This document shows positions 35,526-44,818 of a stretch of DNA of 64,000 bases, piece by piece. Position 1 is the first letter of the stretch; each line of letters starts with the position of its first letter. The stretch lies in assembly GCA_030077755.1 (NCBI GenBank), contig JAQJZZ010000014.1, positions 1,612,001 through 1,676,000 on the forward strand, in the 5' to 3' direction. Position numbers and translations under genes: made by a program. The notes below the pieces were generated by a model. It had not been told where the DNA came from, did not search any database, and saw only the letters and a list, made by a program, of their open reading frames with translations. Source of the DNA: Filosporella fistucella (Eukaryota > Ascomycota > Leotiomycetes > Helotiales).

Positions 35526-38033
35526 ATGTTTGGCTTCAGCAGTGGAAAGTCTTCTTACCCCACAGTTTATACTGTGCAAGCAGTAAAGAAGACATCTAAG
35601 AAAGATACTCCCCCGTCACCACCGGCACAGGAAACGACTTCGTCTCCAGATTCTCTCGAGCCCGCCATCGATGGACCGCCCTCCCCCGAACGGATACGTG
35701 CCTATACTGAACAGATGAAGAGGAGTTCCATCTTTGGGAACAATTCAAGAACTAATACCTTCTCATCGGCAACTTCGTCATTCCGTTCACGCGAATCGAC
35801 GTCAACTTCGACGGATAATGTGAGCTTGTCTCGAAAGTCTTCTAACCGTTCAACCTCAAGCAGCATGCCGTCTCTTCGCTCGGACCGTCCCGAAAGCTCC
35901 CAAATTTTTGGATCAATCTTTTCTCGCGGCGGGAGAAAGTCAAGACGGGCGAATACTACATCCAGCCTGGCAAGTTCAACCTCTTCTATCGCAATCGAGG
36001 ATTCAGTCATTGAAGAAGGATCGGCAAAAGATCATTATTACGGAAGAAGGAGCAACTCTAGACGAAGGCAACTCATCTCTGGACCTTACAATTTCCAGCA
36101 TGTTACACATACACGACAAGAGCATCTCCCGAACCTGGAACGCACGAGTCGCATGGAATTGGTATCGGAATTTTCTGCAATTCGAGCATCTCAAGTACCA
36201 ACACACGGTGAGCTGAAAGGCATCCGTGCTGAAGACCTGCACTTTGAGAACTTCTCTTCCGAAGCCTTGGGTATTTCGCCATCTGATGAGGATCATCTTG
36301 GGGCTCCCAAAAGTCCTCGACGACGAGTACTCCGAAAATCCCTCAACCAACCACAACGAACGACTCCTCATGCCAAATCGCACGACAACTTGAAAGTCGC
36401 TCCTCCTCGACCACCTCGATCACCTTTATCGCCAACATGCCCAGTCGCACTTCCTGCAAGGACTTCCTCACGGACAGCGTCAATTCTTTTCGATACTTTC
36501 GATCCCTTGGCTACGACGACAATCGAGCGACCGTACACTAGTGCAGGCTTTCGGAAACCAGCTCCGTTCAACATTACCGTCCCTCCCCCAACATGGGATG
36601 GACTATCAATGTCGCATGCGGTGACTACACCTGCGGAGGAAGCATGGCCATTAACAGCGTCGCCCTCTGGGAATTTTGGGATTGAGCTGGCTGATGTACA
36701 GGAAGAGGAAGAGGACGTTGCATCCAGACGATCGCGATTTTCGACTGCAAGCGCCGAGCTGAGAATGTCCCAATCGGTTCCTGCGCTGCGACGAAAATCA
36801 CAGGACCAGGCCCACGGCGCCGATGCTCGCGTCTCGACAATTTTAGGCCAGCCATCATCGGCTCAAACCTCGCCTCAAAAAGCACAACCTGTGCCTGGAT
36901 TTCAATTGGCAAGCGATTCTTGGGAGTCGGATATTGACTGGTGTTACGACCATGAGGTCGAAGCTGATTGTGATTATCAATGGGATCGGTGCTCGATGGA
37001 AGAAACAGCCAATCCATCGTCCCAGGCACAACAGTCACTTCAACTTCGTGTGCAAACTGAAGAGCGTACTTACCATGGACGATTTCGCCCTTCTCTGCTC
37101 GTACCAAGCCCCTTGGATCTACCAGAATTATCTCCAATGTCGAACAGCTCGACGCCTTCTTCTGACCCTCGGACACCTGCGAATTTTTTGAGAACTAACC
37201 ATCTGAGATCTCCATCTCATGCTTCGTCATTCAAAGAGTCCCACGGGTTCCATTTATCACCTACCCTTCTGATTCCTGCTGACTTCCAATCGCAAATGGA
37301 TCAGGATGCTTTGTACAATGAACACTTCAGCAATAACGTGGCCTCCGCTACGATATTCCCTCAGGAGTCTTACAATCATCCAATCTCACCCGTCGATGAA
37401 GGTGCATCAAGCACTGCTTCATACAGATCTTCCAACTTTTCTCGAGGCTCTGCATCCGCACGTAGTTCTTCGAGCACACGCATTTCAGGCCTGAATTCCA
37501 GAGGGAGTCAAGATTCTATGATGTTGCTCGGTCGCTCTGGTAGTCTTACTGGTGCTCATCGCAGTATCGGCTCCGCATCCTCTCTTCCAGATCTCATCCC
37601 ATCAGCTTTGAGACAGAGTGATACAGAAATTGCCTATGGTGTGGCTAGCATGGGAATAACCGATTATCAGGATGATTCTGCACCTGCCCCTGAGATTGGT
37701 GCACCAGGGCCTGCTCTTGCTTCACTTCAACATCGACGCAACCTTTCTCTGGCTATGGAGCAAGGACGTCGAAAAGGTGAAAATCACTTCGCTCCCCCGA
37801 TTCTTACGATCCAGCAAAAGGATATTGAGGGAAGCACCGCCCTGAGTCCTGTCGCTGAAATACCTCTTCCAACCAACGAGTTTAAGGACCAACCATTGGC
37901 ACATGAGAGAAAAACGTCAGCTCCAGTGGTGAGCCCTAGTGTGAGAGAGTTTAAAGGAAGAGCAAGATCTGCGACGACGGCAAGTACTGGAAAGAAAGGT
38001 CGTGGAAGTTATATGTTGTTTCCTCAGATTTAA
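35526..38033 (+). CDS. CRIB-domain protein, putative Cdc42/Rac effector
   Basis: A single exon of 835 aa starts at the first in-frame ATG (MFGFSSGK). A CRIB-like motif, ISGPYNFQHVTHTRQEHLP, lies at about residues 184-202; the I-S-x-P-x-x-F-x-H-x-x-H pattern binds GTP-loaded Cdc42 or Rac. No kinase domain follows, so it is not a PAK. The remainder is Ser/Pro-rich and probably disordered, with repeated SRxSS and SPxxP stretches, and a central acidic segment DWCYDHEVEADCDYQWD. It resembles Gic-like or other kinase-less fungal CRIB effectors that link Cdc42 to septins, actin or polarity; the exact orthologue is not clear. A long gene-poor region with a C/T-rich leader lies upstream. Confidence 0.85.
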   Translation: MFGFSSGKSSYPTVYTVQAVKKTSKKDTPPSPPAQETTSSPDSLEPAIDGPPSPERIRAYTEQMKRSSIFGNNSRTNTFSSATSSFRSRESTSTSTDNVSLSRKSSNRSTSSSMPSLRSDRPESSQIFGSIFSRGGRKSRRANTTSSLASSTSSIAIEDSVIEEGSAKDHYYGRRSNSRRRQLISGPYNFQHVTHTRQEHLPNLERTSRMELVSEFSAIRASQVPTHGELKGIRAEDLHFENFSSEALGISPSDEDHLGAPKSPRRRVLRKSLNQPQRTTPHAKSHDNLKVAPPRPPRSPLSPTCPVALPARTSSRTASILFDTFDPLATTTIERPYTSAGFRKPAPFNITVPPPTWDGLSMSHAVTTPAEEAWPLTASPSGNFGIELADVQEEEEDVASRRSRFSTASAELRMSQSVPALRRKSQDQAHGADARVSTILGQPSSAQTSPQKAQPVPGFQLASDSWESDIDWCYDHEVEADCDYQWDRCSMEETANPSSQAQQSLQLRVQTEERTYHGRFRPSLLVPSPLDLPELSPMSNSSTPSSDPRTPANFLRTNHLRSPSHASSFKESHGFHLSPTLLIPADFQSQMDQDALYNEHFSNNVASATIFPQESYNHPISPVDEGASSTASYRSSNFSRGSASARSSSSTRISGLNSRGSQDSMMLLGRSGSLTGAHRSIGSASSLPDLIPSALRQSDTEIAYGVASMGITDYQDDSAPAPEIGAPGPALASLQHRRNLSLAMEQGRRKGENHFAPPILTIQQKDIEGSTALSPVAEIPLPTNEFKDQPLAHERKTSAPVVSPSVREFKGRARSATTASTGKKGRGSYMLFPQI

Positions 38034-38957
38034 ATCCGTCAGAATTTTCCATTCCGAGGCGCACCGGATGCTCCTACGATAATTCTGTCTGAAGCATATT
38101 GCTTCGATGATGAAATGTTTGAACGAGTTATGTTTTTTTTCTTCTCTTGGTTGGCTCTGGGCATTGTGCAGCTGGCGAGTTTGCGAAAAGCGGAATTTGG
38201 GGTTGTATATTATTCTTACTATCTTTGACCATATTTGTTTGTTGGGTGTAGACTTTGGGAATGGTTGCATAGGAATTGGGCTGGGCCTGGGGTTATTGGA
38301 ACTGGAAAATGGTGAAATGGCATAAAACCCGCTTGGTGGTGGGCATTGGAACTGGGATGGAGGTGACGAATATGAAATGGATGGAAAGATTATAGACCTT
38401 GGATCAGGCCGCCGAACTGTCGGTGATATGTTGAATAACTTCGAGGGGTGTGATTTAGGGGTGGAATATGTATTATCTAAGAAAGGCTGTAGAAAACGAA
38501 GGAGATTAGGGTGGAATGCTCTTTGAGTGGATATTTGAAACATATCTAGCTATGCCAGTCTTTTGAGCTTAAGTGACTACAAAGGCAACAGCCTGTGCAA
38601 GATTTTTTCACTCCCTTGATAATATCGAGTGGCCAAAAAAGTGCTAGTCGACAACATCTCTGCTCAGGGGGGCTTCCACTGAAGGTGGAGAAAGTACCAA
38701 GGTACCAGTCATTCGAAGTTTAATTGTATCTTGACTGTACTCCTGCGGAAGATGCAGGACTGAATCTCCATTTGTTTGGAGCTTCCTAGAGTTCGAGGTT
38801 GACTTTAGGGCGACGGTCAGCCTTGGAGCCGGGCCACTTCCACCCCATAAGTGTTGCCCTAGGTGTGAGGCATTCAGCCTCCCCAGGGCCGCCCACTCCA
38901 CTAGACCCCGACAGAGCTTCTATCACACATTGACTCGTGATAGCATCACGAACCTAA
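38034..38957. other. Intergenic CRIB gene to aspartyl aminopeptidase
   Basis: About 920 bp between tandem plus-strand genes. I see no gene; small frames on the minus strand have no family support. Confidence 0.5.
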
Positions 38958-40643
38958 ATGTTTGCGAGACCACTGCTCTTATCTCGATCAGTTTCCATCC
39001 ACATTTCCCAAAGATTCATTCGATCTTTCTCTGCCAAGTCATCCCTGAATATGGCGTCGAAGCAAGTCTCCATCGCTATTGCGAAAGCAAACGACTTTAT
39101 TGACTTTGTCAATGCCTCACCTACTCGTACGTAACCAAGCACTTTTGCTGCAATTAGCTGACCTCAAACAGCATATCACGCCGTTCAGTCCGCCATCCAA
39201 CGCCTGACCAAAGCTGGTTTCGAAGAGATCAGAGAGCGAGATAGCTGGTCTTCAACTCTCCAACCAGGAGGAAAGTACTACCTCACCCGAAACGGATCTT
39301 CGATTGTAGCTTTCGGTATTGGAAAGAAATGGAAGTCTGGGAATCCAATTGCCATGATCGGCGCACATACAGATTCACCTTGTTTACGTATCAAGCCTGT
39401 GAGCAAGAAGACTGGCGCGGGGTTCATGCAAGTGGGCGTTGAAACCTATGGTGGTGGAATATGGCATACCTGGTTCGATCGTGATTTGAGTATTGCAGGG
39501 AGAGCAATGGTGAAGGATGGGAAGGGAAACTATGTGCAAAAACTTGTCAAGGTTGACCGACCAATTTTGAGAATTCCTACACTGGCTATCCATCTTGATC
39601 GCACAACTAGCTTTGACCCGAATAAAGAGACAGAGCTCTTCCCGATTGCTGGACTGGTCGCTGCAGAGCTGAATCGAACTGGCACTAAGACTACGGAGGA
39701 ACAGAAGGCTGCAGACGTCGAGAAGGAGAATGATCTGGAGTTTAGACCTTTGAAAGTGCTCTCGGATCGCCATCACCCATATATTGTCGAAATTATTGCC
39801 GAGCACGCAGGGGTGGATGTTGAGGACTTGGTCGACTTTGAGATGGTTCTTTATGATACTCAGAAGTCATGTATTGGTGGGATCAATAACGAGCTGATCT
39901 TCTCTCCTCGATTGGATAATTTGGGCATGACTTACTGTGCTGTGGAGGGCCTTATCGAGTCTTTATCTTCCGCCTCGGCGCTTGAGAATGAGTCGTCTAT
40001 TCGCCTTACTACATGTTTCGATCACGAAGAAATAGGCAGTACATCTGCACACGGTGCTGCTTCGAATCTACTTCCAGCTGTCCTGCGGCGCCTATCAGTA
40101 CTCCCATCTCACCATGACACCGGGTCTGATAAGTCATATGAAAAAGTATACAAGGAATCCGATGTCGATATCGCTACTGCCTATGAACAAACACTTTCGA
40201 CATCTTTTTTGATCTCAGCTGATATGGCCCATTCGGTCAACCCTAATTATGCCCACAAGTATGAATCAGATCACAGACCTGAGATGAATAAGGGAACAGT
40301 TATCAAGATCAATGCAAATCAAAGATATGCTACCAACTCACCAGGTATCGTTCTTTTACAAGAGGTAGCCCGACGAGCAAAGCCAAGCGCAGACTCAACC
40401 AGTGCAGCGGGTGTGCCACTTCAATTGTTTGTTGTTCGCAATGATTCATCCTGCGGAAGCACAATCGGTCCTATGTTGTCCGCTGCTCTTGGAACCCGTA
40501 CCCTAGATTTAGGAAATCCTCAGCTGTCGATGCATAGTATTCGGGAGACAGGAGGCGTATATGATGTTGAGCATGGAGTTAGGTTATTTGAAAGTTTCTT
40601 TGTGAACTTTTCGGAGTTAGAGGCAAAGATCTTGATTGATTAG
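38958..40643 (+). CDS. APE4: Aspartyl aminopeptidase (M18 family)
   Basis: Two exons, 38958-39126 and 39172-40643, give 546 aa. The M18 metal-binding words are present: GAHTDSPCLRIKP with His122, SPRLDNLGM with Asp305, FDHEEIGS with Glu342/343, and later SADMAHSVNPNY and a terminal RNDSSCGSTIGP. The family removes N-terminal Asp or Glu from peptides and forms a tetrahedral dodecamer; yeast Ape4 is cytosolic and also goes to the vacuole. The first ATG gives a 31-residue N-terminal extension rich in Arg and Ser with almost no acid (MFARPLLLSRS), resembling a mitochondrial presequence; a second in-frame ATG at 39051 (MASKQVS) would give the usual cytosolic form. Confidence 0.95.
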
Positions 40644-41270
40644 GTGGGTTATGGCATGAATGTATTGTAGGTAGCATATGGGTAGTGAATGTTTGCCTTA
40701 ACTAATCACCGTAGTGGTTTAATGTTGTGTATTTCTAACTTTGTGCTCGTACTCCTTTGTTACGAAGATCTCAAGAAAGTAGGTTTTTTGCACGTTCCAA
40801 ATTGGGCACGGAAACGCTCCTAGCACATGAAAGTTTCATATCATATCTTGCAGTTGGCGTTATCTGAGGTGTTTCGCATTCGATCTGTACGCAATACGTT
40901 ACTACGTCTCTATTTGCCCACATCCTTTTGGCTTCTTCTTCCTCTGTTTGACGTAAATTCCCGCCAAAGCATGGTCTTTTTTTGTCCACTCTCAAACGAA
41001 TTCTTCTGATACCTATTTTTTTCTAACATGATGCCTCTTCTATATACCTTCTATTATTCTCTAGAAGATCTATATATTCTATATAGATCTTACGTAGTGT
41101 CAAGTTACATCTCGCCTTGTCTTGTTTATTCTTTCAATTAAAATCCAGTTTATTGCTATAGTTCGAATGCATTGAGAGAGTCGAAGATCCCATATTTTCC
41201 ATCTCTTTAGATGGCGGGTGTTTGAGTAACGCTATACTGCCAAGGAAAACGTAAATTGATCTAGTTTGAT
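40644..41270. other. Intergenic, convergent gene ends
   Basis: It holds the 3' regions of the aminopeptidase and the minus-strand gene ending at 41271, and an inverted repeat at 41065-41091. I see no gene. Confidence 0.55.
41065..41091. repeat. Perfect 12-bp inverted repeat, 3-nt spacer
   Basis: AAGATCTATATA and its exact reverse complement are separated by TTC. It lies between two convergent genes, about 420 bp past the aminopeptidase stop, and could fold as a hairpin in either transcript. Confidence 0.85.
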
Positions 41271-42150
41271 TTAATCAATGCCAGCTTCGAAATCGTTTTG
41301 TGCAGGTAGATTTGCTTCTGTTTCTGCATTGGCGGGGATTTCAGTGCCAAAGTGTCGCGGGGCCCATGGCTTACGGTCCTTCCATTCGTACTTCCATAGC
41401 ACATTCAAATCGACCTTGCCAGATTTTTTGATCTGCTCAATCATCTCGCATACCCAATGGTTATCCCAACAACAGATAATGCCAAGACTTCTAATATCTT
41501 TCCCAGTGTGGTGTAAGACGATAGGCTCCCAGGCATTGGGCAGATCATCATAAAAACTAACCGGTCTCGGGTCAAGACCATTTCCTCTACCCAATACAAT
41601 ACCCAGCTATCATCTGTAGACCATAGCCACGTGTGTCCATTTTGATTTTGGCGATGGGTATGCTAAGCACGGACGCATGGTCTAAATATTTCTAATACCT
41701 TACGAATAGGCAGAGATAGTGATTTCAACTGCTCTAGCTCGAAAGTACCTGGATCTTGAGAACCAACATATTCTCCACTTGCTTTCCGCTCAGTCATGCG
41801 TTCATGCAAGTCCTGTACCCAAGCAAGTAGCTTTTCTCCCAATTCTGTGTCGAACTTGCTATCAAGATCTATTATGAGTTCATAGTAAGCTGGAACAACC
41901 CAAAAAATAGCTTACTGAAACCCAATTCCTCTAATGTAGGACCACACAAAGTGCTGACATTTTTTAGCTCCTGTTTGACAAATTGCTCTACTTCTTCGGA
42001 TGATAAAGGGACTTCGGTAGCTATGTCGTCTTCGTAGATGTCGAATGTTGGAGCTTCTTTCTTCTTGTTCCTGTTGGGATAAATTGACGATCCAATTTCT
42101 CGAGTCGGATGTGACAAGCCGAGAGAAGATTTAGTGGTGATGAACGCCAT
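41271..42150 (-). CDS. Unrecognised fungal protein
   Basis: Three exons, 41916-42150, 41699-41868 and 41271-41606, give 246 aa. All junctions are GT/AG and in phase (first donor GTAAGC). The protein begins MAFITTKSSLGLSH, has an acidic stretch YEDDIATEVPLSSEEVEQF, a helical QELKNVSTLCGPTLEELGF segment, an Arg/Gly stretch LGIVLGRGNGLDPRPVSF, and a Trp/Cys-rich part SLGIICCWDNHWVCEMIEQI near the end. I recognise no domain and see no signal peptide or membrane segment. The consistent splicing and even coding composition argue for a real gene. Function unknown. Confidence 0.7.
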
Positions 42151-42876
42151 TTTATATGAAGTGGGAGAGAATGGCTTGAATGTGCAGTTTACTCTTGGAT
42201 TAAGGGATATTTGATGCTGTCGGTTCTAAATTTGTCGAACAGGGATATTCAGGAGGAATTCTGGCTGTAGATGGAATTGGCTGAGAATGGGCGATTAAGG
42301 CATAACAAAAGTTTTGAGGGGAATTGGTGCTTGTGACAATTATAAGTATTATTCGTTGCTAACAACGACCCAGATTCATATTTGTATATGTCATATCGGC
42401 GAGACAATTCTGTTATAAATGTAGAAGCATCTAGGACTGAATTCAGTCTCCGTCTATTCCACATTTTTCAGTGTAACGAGCACATCTTAATTCACCCTCG
42501 ACGATATAGGATGCTCAGCCGCCAAGTTGATTGTCGAAATCGCTGTTAGATCTATATTCAAGCGACGAAGAACTTCTGAAAACTCATACGCTCCCTTTTA
42601 AAACTGGTAATTGCATTCGAGAAGTCAAATACGCTAACAATTTTGGCACTTTCTCGGTTCAATCATATTTTAGATGGGCTTCAATCAAGCCGGAAGGTAA
42701 TCTCTCTTCCGGTGCTATGAATCTTAAGGAATGACCTAGTTTTGATCGTTTATTTATTTTTCTCACATTTTTTGTTTGGTGGAAATAGAAAAGCGAAGAA
42801 CCACATTACATTATATATTCACAAAATCGATTTCTCTTGTTGAGTATGTTGGCTGAGGAGGTCGATCAATTTTTAA
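42151..42876. other. Intergenic between two minus-strand genes
   Basis: About 725 bp, AT-rich. It carries the promoter of the gene starting at 42150 and the 3' region of the NTF2-like locus. I see no gene. Confidence 0.5.
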
Positions 42877-43505
42877 TTACAAGTTCTTCTCTGGTGCCTC
42901 CGCTGTGCCACTCCCATATTTTCTGATATACTCCTTCCGTGCAGTCTTGTCTGCCTCAAAGACTTCGACTTCTTTGCTATCCATATGCTTTGCGACTTGA
43001 TCAGCTTGCCACTTCTTGAAAGTAAATCCTAGACCCTGGTGGCTATAATCTTCATCATTTGCTTGATCTTTATGATATTTTACACGAATAAATCACTTTG
43101 GACAGTCTCAGGATCCAGCGATAGTGTGACAAGTGCATTGATTGTGGCGGTTTTCGGAATGATCTTGAATGTCCAAGACTGAAAAATTCAATTATATTCG
43201 AACTTGCGTACCTTATTTACTTACCTGCTCATTCTTGAATTGAATTACCTCGTCATCACTTCTGACAATTTGGTAACCTTCATTCTTCGAGGCTTTGAAT
43301 AGCTTCGGAAGAGCGAACCATTGACCTGCCATTTTATATCTAGAGCCTGTTAAAGGAGAAGCAATTATAATATCATATAAGCCTACCTATCGTTTGCATA
43401 AACAAATTGATCATCATACACACAAACAGGAACACAATCAGGAGTGTATCGCTTCACTCGTTCGATCGTTGGCTCACAGCTATAGAGCGCGATAATGTCA
43501 TCGAT
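42877..43505 (-). pseudogene. NTF2-like/SnoaL-like protein gene with an apparent 1-nt frameshift
   Basis: Three exon-like blocks read as one protein on the minus strand: 43387-43505 (begins IDDIIALYSCEPTIERVK), 43225-43339 (begins YKMAGQWFALPKLFKASK) and 42877-43178 (begins SWTFKIIPKTATINALV). Junctions are GT/AG and in phase. The content matches my memory of a fungal NTF2-like family; the name is moderate confidence. In the last block the frame SLDPETVQSDLFV runs into TAA at 43080-43082, while one base of shift continues as RVKYHKDQANDEDY through KNL and a stop at 42877. One base seems to be missing near 43085. No ATG or exon for the N-terminus is convincing; the frame upstream of 43505 carries stops. 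This may be a decaying gene, a strain-specific lesion or an assembly error. Confidence 0.6.
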
Positions 43506-44055
43506 CTGGTAGCAGGGATTTAAGACTTAAGTCAGGAAGCATGCAAGACAATGTCAATATATACAACCAATGCGACTTCTCACACAACCATGACAATATC
43601 AAATCCAATATGTCATCGTTTCATCAGTTTCCGGACTTCACGAAGCTCCAAAGTGCAGTGGAACAAAACCTCCGGATCCTAGAGTGAGAGACAATCATCC
43701 GCTCGAGCAGTAACCTATCAGCAATACGAGTAAGGCAGTGTTATGCTATTACTTCAGTAAATAAATACAATGCAAGTAAGCAAAGAAGTCTTGACGTCGT
43801 TCGACTTTTCAAATCGGTGCAGGGGCGGGAGATCTACAACGTGTGGCGTGCAGTACAACTTACGAGCTCGAAATCTCAAATCTCACAGAGAATAAGTAAT
43901 GAATCAAAGATCTTAATCCTGATCAAAAAACCATCATATGTCATAGTCATATGTCTTCAAGAGAATTTTGACCGGATCGGGGCAAAAGAAAATGACTCCT
44001 GTCTCATTGAAACTTTATGTACCACTGTCGGCAACAATACAAGACGTGTCCAAAA
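43506..44055. other. Intergenic, with stop-interrupted coding-like minus-strand frame
   Basis: The minus strand of about 43510-43720 reads as a protein-like frame (EVLFHCTLELREVRKLM, then HIGFDIVMVV) interrupted by TGA and TAG codons. The plus strand also gives a plausible composition, so direction and reality are unclear. The rest shows nothing. Confidence 0.35.
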
Positions 44056-44818
44056 TTATATATCGAACCTAACCAGATGAACACCAAGTCCAAGTATAAC
44101 ACCCCACTGGCACCATGTGCCCGACGTATAAGATGCAGCACTTGACGGCGTTGCAGTATTCACAGCAGCTCCGGATACTGTAGCAGCTCCAGAACCGCTA
44201 CTCGTTGAAGAAGAGCTTACTGTTGCGACGGTTTGTTGGAGAGCAGCAGTTGTAGGGGCCGTTATAAGCTTTGTCGTCCCAGCATTATTTGATGCCACAG
44301 ATTTTGTCACTGATGGGCTGTTTGTCTCTGCAGGTGCTCTATCGACAGTCGTACTACTGCTGCTACACATAAGATCAGCACGTACTTGAGAATCTCAGAG
44401 AATTGTACATTACTTACACTGCAGCTGAAGACACTACAGAGTCCCCTAGTCCAGGAGGTGCATTTGCACCACATCTTTCCTCGAAAGTGTCCGCATCCAA
44501 GTATGGCTTTGCACCCGCGCACATTTCGGTGAAAAACATTGTGCAATAAAGATAATATCCCAGAGCAACGTGTGAGCCCGCATTCACTCCTACGGTATCT
44601 GCTGCATCACAGATACCAATACAGGTGACTGTGTTAGGACCCCCATCACCTTTGCACATGCAAGTTGCGTACCCAACAGTATGATAGTCTCCTGGACAGG
44701 AAGCGAAGTCTTGATCTAGACAGGAATTGCAAGCTGGGTAAGCCGTTTGTATCCATATCATATTGATTTGTGCGTAAGAGACTGAGCACAACAAAGTAAC
44801 CACGAAGAACAGCTTCAT
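44056..44818 (-). CDS. Small secreted cysteine-rich protein, probably GPI-anchored
   Basis: Two exons, 44418-44818 and 44056-44362, give 235 aa. The N-terminus MKLFFVVTLLCSVSYAQ is a clear signal peptide. The mature region to about residue 133 has ten cysteines, including pairs such as ACNSC and TCMC, in a pattern that is not the eight-cysteine CFEM pattern. The second exon codes for a Ser/Thr/Ala-rich stalk and a hydrophobic C-terminal segment (WGVILGLGVHLV) after small residues, as in GPI-anchor signals. The intron has a GTAAGT donor. It is most likely a cell-surface or secreted protein of unknown function; a role in host contact would be speculation. Confidence 0.8.
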
